Shown here: piece after piece, positions 16,258-25,609 of the stretch
Numbering within the stretch: the first letter of the stretch is position 1
How the letters are laid out: every line of letters starts with the position of its first letter
DNA from: Solirubrobacter pauli
GTDB lineage: Bacteria > Actinomycetota > Thermoleophilia > Solirubrobacterales > Solirubrobacteraceae
Length of the DNA: 64,000 bases
Assembly: GCF_003633755.1 (NCBI RefSeq)
Contig: NZ_RBIL01000001.1
Span: 729,426-793,425 of the forward strand
Reading direction: 5' to 3'
The notes under the pieces: generated by a model
The model's database searches: none
Seen by the model: the letters and a program-made list of their open reading frames with translations, nothing else
Told to the model about the DNA's origin: nothing
Program-made: the position numbers and the translations under genes

Positions 16258-17796
16258 CTACCGTCCGTAGCGGCGCGTGTGTCCCTTACGTGCGTGTCCG
16301 CTGACGTATGTCCCGTCACGGCGGAAGTAGCCGCGAACGTAGGTTCCGCTCACCGATCCTTCGCCGACCGGCGAGCGCCAGGTCGCGGCTGGCCAGCTGG
16401 ACGGACGCGCGTACGGCGTCGTCGGCAAGCGGGTCGGTTGCGGGGTCGGCAGGCACTTCCAGCACAACCAGTGTCCGCCCACTCCGGGCACCTCGACGGC
16501 TTCACATCGCAGGCAGTGAAGCCAGCCGTCGGCCGTCTTGAGGCCCGTTACATCAAGGTCGCGGATGCGGCGCCAAGCGCGATCGTCAACGTGGCCGTCG
16601 GGCGAGAGCTTCGCCGCTTCTTCTTCGGACAGCAGGCCAAGGGCCACCACCTGCAGCAGGTGGGCGAGCGCCATCGAGATCGCTCCCGACGTGACCAGCA
16701 AACGCCATTCGGAGACCGGGACGCCCCGCGATCGTGCCCCGGCCGTCTTGCGCGCCCCGGGACGCGGTCGTGCGCGGCGGTCCCCGGCTGGCACGGACGT
16801 CGCCCCTAGCCGACACACCGTGCAAATCCAGGCGTTCGCCCCGCCAGCCACCGAAACGGATTCGCACCGCAGACATGGCGTGCCGTCCGATTTCGGCTTC
16901 AGGTCGCGAATTAGCCGCCATGGCGTCTCGCGCACGTAGCCTTCCGGCGCCAGCGCGGTTGCTTCTTCCTCAGACACCACTCCCGCGTGCACGAGGCGCA
17001 GCAGATGCGCCAGCCGCGGGAAGACGCGGTCGCGCGTGACTTGGTCGCGCCATGGCGACACCGGGCTCCCGGCCGTTCGCCGAGCGCGAGTCTCTCGCTC
17101 GGATGGAATCGCGCTCTGCTCGTCCACGGGCAAGGCGTGGATCAGCAGCCACGCGTGGTCGCGGACGTTGCCGTCCGGAGCGAGGCGTCGTGCGTCTGCG
17201 CGCGAGATGACGCCGTGGTCGACCAACCGCTGCAGGTGCTCAGCGCGTGACGGAGTACCGATCGTGCGCCAGCGACCGCGTGCCCTGAGCCAGGAGGGGG
17301 AGCGCGAGCCCGCGCCGGCGCTCACGGGCGCCCAGCACGGTCCGCAGAGCGCCCAACGCGCATGACCGGCGCTCACAGCGGCGCCACACTGCGCGCAGGC
17401 GACCGCCGGCTGCGCCGCGGCCATGGTCTCTTCCGGAACGGAATCGATTCGGCCATCGCGAACGTGTCGCAACAGCGCGGCGAGACGCCGGTACAGCTCG
17501 TGCCGTTCCTGCGGATCCTCGCGGGGAGTCTCGGAATCCGCTGCATCGCCAAGTTCTGGGGAGGCCTGCGACGACTGTGGAGCTCGTGCCGCCAGCTGCG
17601 CGGTCAGCAGCTCCAGCTCACGTTTGAGCTCGTCAAGCCGGAAGACGAGCGGGTCCTGCTCAGCGTCCGCCGGCTCAAGCCCCGGTTCTGGTTGTTGCCG
17701 CTCGACGCTCAACGGCTCAGTCGGTCCTGATCCGTCGACCCCTTTGGCCCGCCGGGCGCCTGCAGTGAGGCCGGTGATGGCAACACGGAACTTCAC
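16258..17796 (-). CDS. Multi-zinc-ribbon repeat protein, 512 aa
   Basis: I do not recognise the family. The N-terminal 60 residues are followed by a leucine-rich helix (LKRELELLTAQLAAR). A ribbon with CAQC and CGPC lies near residues 132-155. Then comes a module repeated about three times: a helical stretch of the form LxxLVxxGxxSxxxAxxLxPDG followed by VrdxaWrlIrdL, near 186-219, 263-297 and 379-413. The second and third copies each carry their own ribbon (CLRC...CTVC and CLRC...CWKC). The last 34 residues match a Tyr/Arg/Gly motif seen at the ends of many unrelated proteins (TYVRGYFRRDGTYVSGH). No catalytic motif is visible, so it may be a nucleic-acid-binding scaffold. The gene is convergent with the nuclease at 15026. 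Confidence 0.7.
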   Translation of the reverse strand: MKFRVAITGLTAGARRAKGVDGSGPTEPLSVERQQPEPGLEPADAEQDPLVFRLDELKRELELLTAQLAARAPQSSQASPELGDAADSETPREDPQERHELYRRLAALLRHVRDGRIDSVPEETMAAAQPAVACAQCGAAVSAGHARWALCGPCWAPVSAGAGSRSPSWLRARGRWRTIGTPSRAEHLQRLVDHGVISRADARRLAPDGNVRDHAWLLIHALPVDEQSAIPSERETRARRTAGSPVSPWRDQVTRDRVFPRLAHLLRLVHAGVVSEEEATALAPEGYVRETPWRLIRDLKPKSDGTPCLRCESVSVAGGANAWICTVCRLGATSVPAGDRRARPRPGARKTAGARSRGVPVSEWRLLVTSGAISMALAHLLQVVALGLLSEEEAAKLSPDGHVDDRAWRRIRDLDVTGLKTADGWLHCLRCEAVEVPGVGGHWLCWKCLPTPQPTRLPTTPYARPSSWPAATWRSPVGEGSVSGTYVRGYFRRDGTYVSGHARKGHTRRYGR

Positions 17797-18078
17797 GTCC
17801 CGGATAGTCGACCGGCCGGGGCGTCCCTGGAGCGACGGCGGAGAAGCGCCGTGTCCTCAGCGCTCGGGACGGCGGCGAGCCGCCGCGGCTCAGTGCGTGT
17901 CGGCGCTGCCCGCGCGCTCACGTCAAACCCAGGAAGCCTGACGCCCCCTGCTGGCAGCCACGGCCTAGGCGCGCGGGGTCGAGGGCGTGGTCGGCAAACC
18001 CGTCCAGCGGCGCGGGGATCGACTTGAGCTTCGCCGCAACCTCCTGCAGCCGCGGTGACCCGCCGTCGCGGGCCCCCG

Positions 18079-19566
18079 TCATCGGCTCGGGCGCGCAAAC
18101 AGCTCCGCGGCGATGTCCTGCAGGCCGAGCCGGTCGAGCATGGCCAGGAGTTTGGAGACGCTGTAGCTGCCAGCGAGGTAGGTGACGAGCACGTCACTGG
18201 ACGCCTGCAGTCGGCCCGCAATCGCGTCGATGACGCCGTCTGACGCGGTCAACCAGCGGCCGTCGCTCGTCAGCCACCAGAACCCGGGCCCGTCGATCCA
18301 GACGAGCGACGCATGCCAGCCCGATCGCAGTCGCGTGCTCGGGCAGTTGCGCGACCAAGCGGCGTTGCCGTCGACACGATCGGCGGTCCATGGGCGTTCG
18401 AGCCCGGCCGCCGGCTCCCCATATCGGTCCCAAATAGGCAGGTAGACGACCGGCAGCTCGAGGTCGTCGGCCCAGTAGGCGCGGCCGAGATCAAAGGTGA
18501 GGATCCCGTCGACGCGCGCGTCCCAGCCTTCCGTCGCGGGTGACCGCTCGATTGCGAGCGGGCTGTCGGCTTGGAGCAGCTCGTTCGCCTCGGTCACCGC
18601 GTTGAAGACATCGGGGCTCAGGTTCGCGAGCCGTGCGAGCCCGTCGCGGACGGCGGCGACCTGCGCGCTGTGCCGGACGCCGAGGGTCGCCCAGACGGCG
18701 AAGTGCTCGCAGTTCCACTGCAGCAGCGAGTACCCGCGGCTGTCGAGCAGGCTGAGCGCCCGGATCGCCGCGATCGACGGCCGCAGCCGGGCGAGCGGGC
18801 GGCCGTCGAAGGTGTGCGGCCGATACTCGACGATTTCCCCGCGCGGCGTGCCGGCGACGAACGCCTCAGGGGCGGTGACCTCGACGCAGGCCGACTCGAT
18901 CCTGGTCGGCTCGCCCGTGAAGTGCACGACGCGCCCGTCCCCGAGGGTGAGCCCGTGGTGCTCGTAGGCGGTCACGCCGGCGATGCGGCGTGGCGCGGCG
19001 ATGTGCCGGCCTGCGGTTTGGCGCTCGTCGAGCTCGGCGGCGTCCGCGGTCTCGAGCCGCAGGCACGACTCGGTCCACTCGTCTACCGGACGCGGAGCCG
19101 TACTACCGAGGCGTGCCAGCGCGCTGGGCCTTGGAGCGGCCGGTGCGGTGGGCGGCGTGTGCCGAAGATCGAACGGCGCACCATCGTCCATGAGCTGGTC
19201 GAACGCCGCCATCGAACCGTGGCTCGCCGCGCCGCCGGAGGCGCGAATGAGCGCCGCAAGAGCCTGCAGGGCGTCATCGGTGCGGCCGTCGTCAAGCGCG
19301 TCGCCTGCGCGCTCAAGCAACGGCAGCTCCACGTCGCGGTGCCGTCGCCGATCAGCCGCGTCCTGCTGACGCAGCCGCGCCTCATAGCGAGCGATGCGCG
19401 CCATCGTCCTGCGTGCGGCGACACGGACCGCGTCCCGCTCATGACGAGACGCGCGGCTGTCCGCCGCGGCACGAGCCACGAGCTGGGCGCACAGCTCGAG
19501 CTGCGCTAGCACGTTGACCGTCGGGTCCAGGGGGACGCCCGGGACCAGCTGCTGCGGTGCGGTCAC
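18079..19566 (-). CDS. LRAT-domain protein, last gene of a TerB/membrane/LRAT operon
   Basis: In this 495-aa protein, an N-terminal helical region with coiled-coil character (about residues 20-90) precedes an LRAT (lecithin:retinol acyltransferase-like, NlpC/P60 superfamily) domain. The domain has the His-containing strand EHHGLTLGDGRVVHF near residue 200 and the catalytic Cys box LLQWNCEHFAVWA near 280-292. Such domains transfer acyl groups from phospholipids or hydrolyse them via a Cys-His pair. The C-terminal part (about 350-495) includes a WD/Trp-rich domain (IWDRYGEPAAGLERPW, VWIDGPGFWWLTSDGRWL) and a short helical end. The start overlaps the stop of the upstream gene by four bases (ATGA, 19563-19566), so it is co-translated with it. 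A lipid-directed effector is my inference. Confidence 0.72.
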   Translation of the reverse strand: MTAPQQLVPGVPLDPTVNVLAQLELCAQLVARAAADSRASRHERDAVRVAARRTMARIARYEARLRQQDAADRRRHRDVELPLLERAGDALDDGRTDDALQALAALIRASGGAASHGSMAAFDQLMDDGAPFDLRHTPPTAPAAPRPSALARLGSTAPRPVDEWTESCLRLETADAAELDERQTAGRHIAAPRRIAGVTAYEHHGLTLGDGRVVHFTGEPTRIESACVEVTAPEAFVAGTPRGEIVEYRPHTFDGRPLARLRPSIAAIRALSLLDSRGYSLLQWNCEHFAVWATLGVRHSAQVAAVRDGLARLANLSPDVFNAVTEANELLQADSPLAIERSPATEGWDARVDGILTFDLGRAYWADDLELPVVYLPIWDRYGEPAAGLERPWTADRVDGNAAWSRNCPSTRLRSGWHASLVWIDGPGFWWLTSDGRWLTASDGVIDAIAGRLQASSDVLVTYLAGSYSVSKLLAMLDRLGLQDIAAELFARPSR

Positions 19567-20558
19567 GCCTCGTCGTCGAGGTTGTCGATGGTGCGACGGC
19601 TGCTGGCCTTCACGCTGCCGGACTCGGTCGTGAGCGGCAGGTCGACCAGTGTCCGGACCGCCTTCGCCAGTCCAGCCGCGACCGCGACCGTCTCCTGCTC
19701 CGAACGCGCCAGCCGGCGATAGTCACGTTCGCGCGCGACGACCCGTTCCAGCTGGTGGGCCTGCGTGTCGAGCCGACCGGCGAGCCGCTCGAGCACGCCC
19801 TGTGCGCGTTCGGCAAGGTCCCCCACCGACGCGAACTGGGTGCGGGCGGCGTTCATCTTGGCGACAGCTTCCTCGACCTCGGCTTCGTTGGCTTCCGCGT
19901 CCCGCAGCGCCTTCCCGCCGCGGTGCCAGAGCACCGCCCCGCCGACGAACAGGGCCGGCGCCACCGCGACGCCACTCAGGACCATCGTCCCGGCAGCCAC
20001 CCCGCCCCCGCCGGTCGCCAGCGTTCCGCCGCCGATCCACGCCAGCGTGGCGTTGGTCGCGGCCGCGCCGCTCAAGCCCCCGATCGCCGTCCCGGTGCTC
20101 GCCGTCGCGAGGCTGCCGACCGCGAGCTGGGCGAGCGCGCCGACCCCGGCCCCGGCCGCATAGCCGCTGCCACCGCCCGCGAGCATCTGGGACGCGGTCA
20201 TCCACGGCTTGAGGTCGACGTCCCGCAGGTCCGCGAGTTCGACCGTGTCGACCGGGAAGGCGTCGTCCGTGATCGTGGCATCGAAGGCGACGTGCTTGAG
20301 CTTGGAGAACGCGGCCACGAACCGCGCCATCGGACCGGTCATCGCGTCGAGCTTGGCCTCACCGTAGGCCGCGAGCCGCTGCTCGACGACGTCGCGCGCG
20401 TCGGTGAACAGCTCCTGGTGGACCTCCAAGTAAACAACGGTGTCGGCATGCAGCCGCTTCGCGCGCCGCATCCGGCTGATCCCGATGCCGCCGCCGGCGG
20501 CCCCGGTGCCACCGGTCAGCACGAGTGCGCCGCCCACGAGCAACAACGGCAGCGGCAT
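19563..20558 (-). CDS. Glycine-rich membrane protein of a widespread uncharacterised family
   Basis: The 331-aa protein has an N-terminal hydrophobic glycine-rich helix (residues 1-26), a helical region (about 35-100), and then a long Gly/Ala hydrophobic stretch (about 125-212). Its core, STGTAIGGLSGAAATNATLA, is a signature I recognise from proteins in many bacteria that have no established function and are sometimes mislabelled chemotaxis proteins. The stretch could form glycine-zipper hairpins in a membrane. The C-terminal third is a long amphipathic coiled coil (NEAEVEEAVAKMNAARTQF onward). Its start shares one base with the stop of the TerB-like gene (TGATG), and its stop overlaps the LRAT gene start, so the three genes form one operon. 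A membrane pore or sensor role is inference. Confidence 0.75.
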   Translation of the reverse strand: MPLPLLLVGGALVLTGGTGAAGGGIGISRMRRAKRLHADTVVYLEVHQELFTDARDVVEQRLAAYGEAKLDAMTGPMARFVAAFSKLKHVAFDATITDDAFPVDTVELADLRDVDLKPWMTASQMLAGGGSGYAAGAGVGALAQLAVGSLATASTGTAIGGLSGAAATNATLAWIGGGTLATGGGGVAAGTMVLSGVAVAPALFVGGAVLWHRGGKALRDAEANEAEVEEAVAKMNAARTQFASVGDLAERAQGVLERLAGRLDTQAHQLERVVARERDYRRLARSEQETVAVAAGLAKAVRTLVDLPLTTESGSVKASSRRTIDNLDDEA

Positions 20559-20968
20559 CAGTCGGCCTCCACCGTCGTGACCAGCGCGCGGCCGCGGTCA
20601 GCCAGGTCGCGCGCGTCATGCGCGAAGGCGAGGAACTCGTCCACGCGCTCGCCCAGACCAAGCTGGTCGGCGAGTTGCTGCAGCAGCGCCCGCTCGGCGC
20701 CGTGCTCATCGCCGTCGATCACGGCGACGCCCGCGAGTTCGATCAGGAACGCGTTGCGCTGCGTCGGGTCCGTGAGCGCGTCCGCGGCTTCCTGCACCAC
20801 CTCCGCGAACGTCCCGCCATCTGGGAGCTCGGTGAGCCCGGTCTCGATGCCGATGGCTTCCAGCATCGCCAGCTCGCGCTCGTGCGCGATGTCGTCGGCC
20901 TCGATCATGAGGCGGGCCGCGCGCGCGAACAACACGCTCTGCCCTTCGTTCAGCAGTGTCAAGAACAT
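20558..20968 (-). CDS. TerB-like helical protein
   Basis: The 136-aa all-helical protein resembles the TerB/DjlA-N tellurite-resistance fold: FARAARLMIEADDIAHERE at the N-terminus and an acidic loop in VAVIDGDEHGAERALLQQL near residues 90-108, where TerB proteins place metal-binding acids. TerB-family proteins are linked to membrane-associated stress and phage-response (ter) modules. It starts at the ATG at 20968, with GGGGGA just upstream as ribosome binding site. It is the first gene of the operon with the glycine-rich membrane protein and the LRAT protein, and it is divergent from the nuclease/helicase genes that start near 21325. Assignment rests on pattern and neighbourhood, not on a strict motif. 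Confidence 0.65.
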   Translation of the reverse strand: MFLTLLNEGQSVLFARAARLMIEADDIAHERELAMLEAIGIETGLTELPDGGTFAEVVQEAADALTDPTQRNAFLIELAGVAVIDGDEHGAERALLQQLADQLGLGERVDEFLAFAHDARDLADRGRALVTTVEAD

Positions 20969-21324
20969 CGTGTCCCCCGTAGTCGTCCGTGGCGCGCGAC
21001 TCTGACAGCGAGCACGGCAGAAGTCCAGAGTGCGCAGGAGCGCGCGTTCGTATCGCCTGCGGCAGCGTGTCAGAACCTCGGTCCGACCCGCGCCCCGATC
21101 GCCGGCGCTCGCGGCGCCGCACCGCGGCGCGCCGGTCAGCGCACGGACCCAACCCTTGTTCCCTACTCGCAGGTACAGCCCTCGATGCCACCAGCCGCCA
21201 CGCGTCGCCTAACGATCCGCGACCGGATGAGAGAGGCTGCGGAAAACGCGCGAGTGTTCACGGCGCCGAGCGGCGATGCGTATGTCGCCAGCGTCTGGGC
21301 GCCCTCAGCGAGGAGGACGGGTTC
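20969..21324. other. Divergent intergenic region, possible coding remnant on its right side
   Basis: These 356 bases separate the TerB operon (minus) from the nuclease gene (plus), and promoters for both should lie here. From 21185 a plus-strand frame (ATG; RDRMREAAENARVFTAPSG) has protein-like composition and runs in frame 2 to 21337. It overlaps the GTG-started frame of the next gene, which already reads ALSEEDGFVAGLS just before that GTG. The nuclease gene may therefore originally start at 21185, with a further frame break near 21300. Confidence 0.45.
21311..21316 (+). promoter_or_regulatory. Ribosome binding site for a GTG start
   Basis: AGGAGG lies eight bases before the GTG at 21325. 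This supports that start for the downstream nuclease gene, although the stretch may also be coding if the gene begins at 21185. Confidence 0.4.
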
Positions 21325-24012
21325 GTGGCTGGGTTGAGCACCGGCGGCGGGTCCAGCGCGGTCGCGGCCTCCGCCCATGCGGGGTGTGAGCGCTTCCGGC
21401 TGACCGATCCGCTGATCACGCGCGTCAGCCGACGGGCGCTGGCCGCCAAGCTCGACGCGCCCGACCTGGGCGCGGGGATTCCCGAGGCGCGCTGGATGCG
21501 GGCGATGACGTTCGAATCGCTCGTGCACTCGGAGCGGTTCGTCTCCGAGCTGCTGACCAAGGCCGTCGGCCAGCTCGGCCTGTCCCGCCCCGAGTTCACC
21601 CGCCGTCGGTCAGGCAAGGACTCGCTCACGACCACCGCGGCCGAACTCGCCAGCGCGCACCAGCACGCGGTCGACGCCGACACGGCCACGATGCTCACGG
21701 CGCTCCTACCCCGACATGGAGGCCACGGCCGAGGCGACGCCGGTCAAGCCCGACTTCGCGATCGTCTGTGCCCGCCAGCACGGCGACCAGACGGTCGGGT
21801 CGTGGCTGATCATGGGCGACGCCAAGGACTACGAACGCGTCCGCTCACGGATCGACGACACCCGGCTGCTCAAGGGCTTCCTGCAGGTCGCGCTCGGTGC
21901 CGCGTCGGCGGCCGCCTGGAGCCAGCGACCCGAGAGCATGCACGTGCACCGGTCCGGTGCACTCGCCGTCCCCCGCAACGCCTTCCTTCAGCCAGAAGCG
22001 CTCGTCGAACGGCTCGACGACCACCTGCGGGAGGTCCGGGCCCGAGCCGACGAGCGGCTCGAGGTCATGCGCCGGCTCGGGCCCGGCGCGCCGAGCGAAG
22101 AGCAGCTGCCCGGCTACGTCGCGCACGTCCGCAGCGAGTTCGACCCCGACAGCTGCGTGACCTGCAACCTCTTCAGCTACTGCCGTGAGGAGCTGCGCGC
22201 CGCCGGCGATCCTGAGTCGCTGCTGATCGACATCGGCGTCGAGCGCCTCACACGGCCCGCGGTCATCGGGCTCGTCGACCAGACCAGCGCACTCGGCCGC
22301 GCACCCGCCGCCACGATGGCGCAGGTTAAGGCCACGGTCGACGGGACGCCGGTGTGGTCGCGGCGGCGCCGCACGGACCCGGGCGGGCTACCCGGCTCGA
22401 TCAACGTCGTGCTCGCCAAGTCCGACGCGGCCGCCCTCGGCGTGCACGGGATCGCCGTCCAGCGCACCAGCAAGCGCGGGGCCAGCGCCTGGATCACGCG
22501 CACGTTCGCCGACCCCCAATCGCCGCAGACCCGGCGGGCCCTGATGCGGCTGATCGGCACCGAGATCGCGGCCGCGCACGCCGCCGGCGACCTACCCGTG
22601 CACCTCGTCGTCCCAGACCGTCCGACGGCCGACGTGCTCGCCTCCGCCGCCGACTCACTCGCGGGCGTCGAGCTCAGCCGCCTGCGCTGGGAGCACGACG
22701 TCGAGATGGGCCGCGAGCCGCTGACGTTCGACGGGCAGCCGGCCACCATCCCCGACGCGCTCGATGCCGAGGAGCGGCTCGCCGTCAGCTTCCTGCTCGA
22801 GGAGGACCGCGCCCGCGCGATGCGGCTGCGCAGCCCGGTCGTCGATCTGCGCAGCGTGCTCAGCGCGCACATGGTCGCCGGCGGCCCCAGCGCCGACAGC
22901 GGTCGCCTCGACTACCTGGTGCGCTGGGCGGAAGCGAAAACGCCACGCCAGACGGTCGAGCACCGCGCCGTCTCCGACGCAATCGCCGAGTCACTGCAGA
23001 CACCGGGGGCGCGACTCTCGAACGCGCACTCAGACGCGATCCACGCCGCGCTGCGCGGCCCGCGCCGCGACCCCAAGCGCTACCGCCGGCTCGTCGAGGA
23101 CGCGCTCGCCTACAAGATCGACGTCCTCGAGCGCGCGCTCGCCGTGCTCGAAGGCCGCGAGGACTCGCAGCTCCGCGCCGTGCACCGGGCGCTCGAAGCC
23201 GATGCCCAGGAGGTCTGGGGCCGCCGGCTGGCGCTGCAGGCGTCCGATCTCGTGCGCTTCTCGCGCACCTACCGGCCGTGGCGCAACGCGCAGGTCGAGA
23301 TGCTGGACGCCGACGGCGTCTGCTTCGCGCAGCTCGCCGCGCTCGCCGACCATGACGCCGCCCACGATCTCGCGCAGGACCCCGGCACGCGCAAGCTGGC
23401 CCTCGCCACCGTCGTCTCGGTGACCCCGCTGCGGCTGGAGGTCGCGTCGCGGCGGATCGGCGACGGTACGACCATCGTCGCCCTGCATCACAATGAACAG
23501 GCGCTCGTCGAGCGGCCCACGACGTCGCTGAAGATCCAGAAGGGCAGCTTCAAGTTCGGGCAGCTGCCGCTCGGGCCGCTGGTCGCCGATCCGCGCTCCG
23601 CCGCGCTGACCTGGGAGCCGACGATCACCCCGCACGTCAAGGCCGGCGACCTGCTGATCATCGCCGACGCCACCTGGTTCGGCGACGGCAAGCTCTTCCA
23701 GTCCGGCCAGGAGATCGCCGTCACCCGCCCGAGCCTCGACAACCAAGCCGCCCCGAAGCCGAGCTGCACCCCCGACTCCTACGAGCAGTCGCCCGCCGAG
23801 CACCACTGGTGCTGTCGCCCGACGCCGTCGTCGAGGCCGAGTGGGCCGACACGCTTGCGGAGCGCCGCGCCCGCGGCGAGCTCAACCCCGACGTGTGGCC
23901 GCCGCTCGTCGACGAGGACCGCTTCGACGTGCTGGCCGACGACACCGATGTCGACCCGGACGTCGAGACCCAGGCCGTGCCCGCCGACCTCACGCTCGAT
24001 GACGTCGACTGA
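21325..24012 (+). pseudogene. PD-(D/E)XK nuclease with Cys cluster (RecB/Cas4-like), gene broken by two frame changes
   Basis: The coding signal (high third-position GC and sensible protein) follows one frame from 21325 to about 21703, moves by one to 21716-23809, and returns to the first frame to the TGA at 24010-24012. Total length is a multiple of three, so one extra base near 21705 and one missing near 23810 would restore an intact protein of about 895 aa. The nuclease core lies just after the first break: VKPDFAIV followed by SWLIMGDAKDYE, a PD...DxK pair. Then comes CVTCNLFSYC (about 22160-22190), resembling the Fe-S cysteines of Cas4/RecB-type nucleases. A long region without recognised motifs follows. 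The TGA overlaps the start of the helicase gene by 14 bases. It could be a real pseudogene, a programmed shift, or sequencing errors. Confidence 0.62.
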
Positions 24013-25609
24013 CCTCCCCCAGCCGGTCACGTTCGGCCCGCCGCCGGCCATCGCGCAGGACGCGCGCCATCACGAGCAGGCCGCAGCCGGCAACATCGAC
24101 GCCGCCGACCGCGCGATCCAGCGACTGCGCGAGCTGCTCGACGGCGACACAAGCCAGAACAAGATCCTCCTACGCGCAGCGGCCGGCGCGGGCAAGTCGT
24201 ACGCGCTGCGACGCATGGTCAAGGAGGCGCTCGAGCACCCGGCGTGCAGCCGCGTCGCAGTCACCGCCTTCGCCAACAAGCAGGTGTTCCCGCTCGCGGG
24301 CGATCTGGGCAAGGAGCTCGGCGCCAAGCACGTGTGCCTGTTTATCGCCGAGAAGCGGCGCGCCGACGTGCCCGAGGACGTGCTGGACCACGTCACCATC
24401 GCGCACTCCAGCAAGACGATCCCGGCCGGTGCGACGGTGATCGTCGGCGTCTCGCACAAGCTCGGCGTGCGCGGCGAACGCGCGCGGCTGGTCGAGCTGC
24501 TCGGACCGGCGGCCAACGGTGAGCGCCCGTTCGACGTGCTGATGGTCGACGAGGCCTGGCAGCTGCCGCTGCACCGCTTCGCCACCGTCGAGGGGCTCGC
24601 GCCGATCATCGTCGGCGTCGGCGACGTCGGCCAGCTGCCGCCGATCGACCCGGGCGAGAACCCGTGGCGCGGCGACCCCGGCTACGACCCCTACCGCGCG
24701 TGGCCGACCGACTTCGACGGGCTCGCCACGACATGCTCGATCGACCTGCCCGCCGTCTGGCGCCCGACCGCCGAGCAGCTGCCGCTGTGGCGCGCGTTCT
24801 ACGGCGACTGGGACCGGCTCGACTGCGTCGCCGCCCCCGGGGACCGCTCAATTCGGCTGCCTGATCTGGCGGGCCCAGTCAGGGATGTGTGGGGCGCGGT
24901 GGCCACGGGCCGGCCCGTGCTGCTCGAGTTCGACGGACTCGAAGACCCCGAACAGGCCGACATCGACCTGCCGCTACTCGACGAGCTCGAGCGCCTGCTC
25001 GACCCGTTGCTCGCGGGCGGCTTCGAGATCGTCGAGCGCCGCTACGACGGCACCGGCCACCCGCAGGACGAGCGCACCGTGAACTCCTTCGATCCCGAGG
25101 GCGACCCGCTCATCGTCGTCCTCGCCACCCGCAACCAGGCCGTCGACGACGCCACCGAGATGGCCGAGCGCCTGACCGAGCGCTACGACCTGCCCGACGG
25201 CGTCATCCGCGCCTCGACCGTCGACTCCTGGCAGGGCCAGACCAACCGGATCACCATCGCCGTTCATCCGCTGTCGGGTGCCGCCAAGCTCGACGACTTC
25301 AACTCCGCGTTCGGCCGACTGGCCGTGACATGCACTCGCGCCACCCACGGTCTGCTGATGGTCGCCCGCGCCGGCCTCGACGACCTGCTCGCCACGACGC
25401 CGCCGCGCCCGGGCACCCCGTTCGGCGAACCCGGCACCCGCTCGCTGCCGCGCCAAACCCACCAGCGGATTCTGGCCTCCTTCACGCGCGTCAGCTGCCC
25501 GCGATTCGGAGTCGTGGTGAGTCGAGCCGCGATCGTGTTGCAGCCCGATAACGATTCATCCCCTCAACCGTCTCTGGCCTGTCCGCGCCGGCCGCCGACA
25601 AGGCGCTGA
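23999..25609 (+). CDS. SF1 DNA helicase, partner of the upstream nuclease gene
   Basis: The start is the ATG at 23999, which overlaps the end of the nuclease gene by 14 bases; the frame is also open far upstream because of the break in that gene. The 536-aa protein has Walker A AAAGAGKSYALRRM (about residue 62), Walker B VLMVDEAWQLP (about 182) with GVGDVGQLPPIDPG (motif III, about 207). Near the C-terminus it has VDSWQGQTNRITIA (motif V) and AFGRLAVTCTRATHGLLMV (motif VI). It is therefore an SF1-type AAA helicase related to the DNA2/UvrD-C2 group. The paired PD-(D/E)XK nuclease and helicase resemble two-subunit nuclease-helicases. The last 46 bases overlap the convergent gene ending at 25564. 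The C-terminal 30 residues after motif VI look disordered. Confidence 0.82.
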   Translation: MTSTDLPQPVTFGPPPAIAQDARHHEQAAAGNIDAADRAIQRLRELLDGDTSQNKILLRAAAGAGKSYALRRMVKEALEHPACSRVAVTAFANKQVFPLAGDLGKELGAKHVCLFIAEKRRADVPEDVLDHVTIAHSSKTIPAGATVIVGVSHKLGVRGERARLVELLGPAANGERPFDVLMVDEAWQLPLHRFATVEGLAPIIVGVGDVGQLPPIDPGENPWRGDPGYDPYRAWPTDFDGLATTCSIDLPAVWRPTAEQLPLWRAFYGDWDRLDCVAAPGDRSIRLPDLAGPVRDVWGAVATGRPVLLEFDGLEDPEQADIDLPLLDELERLLDPLLAGGFEIVERRYDGTGHPQDERTVNSFDPEGDPLIVVLATRNQAVDDATEMAERLTERYDLPDGVIRASTVDSWQGQTNRITIAVHPLSGAAKLDDFNSAFGRLAVTCTRATHGLLMVARAGLDDLLATTPPRPGTPFGEPGTRSLPRQTHQRILASFTRVSCPRFGVVVSRAAIVLQPDNDSSPQPSLACPRRPPTRR

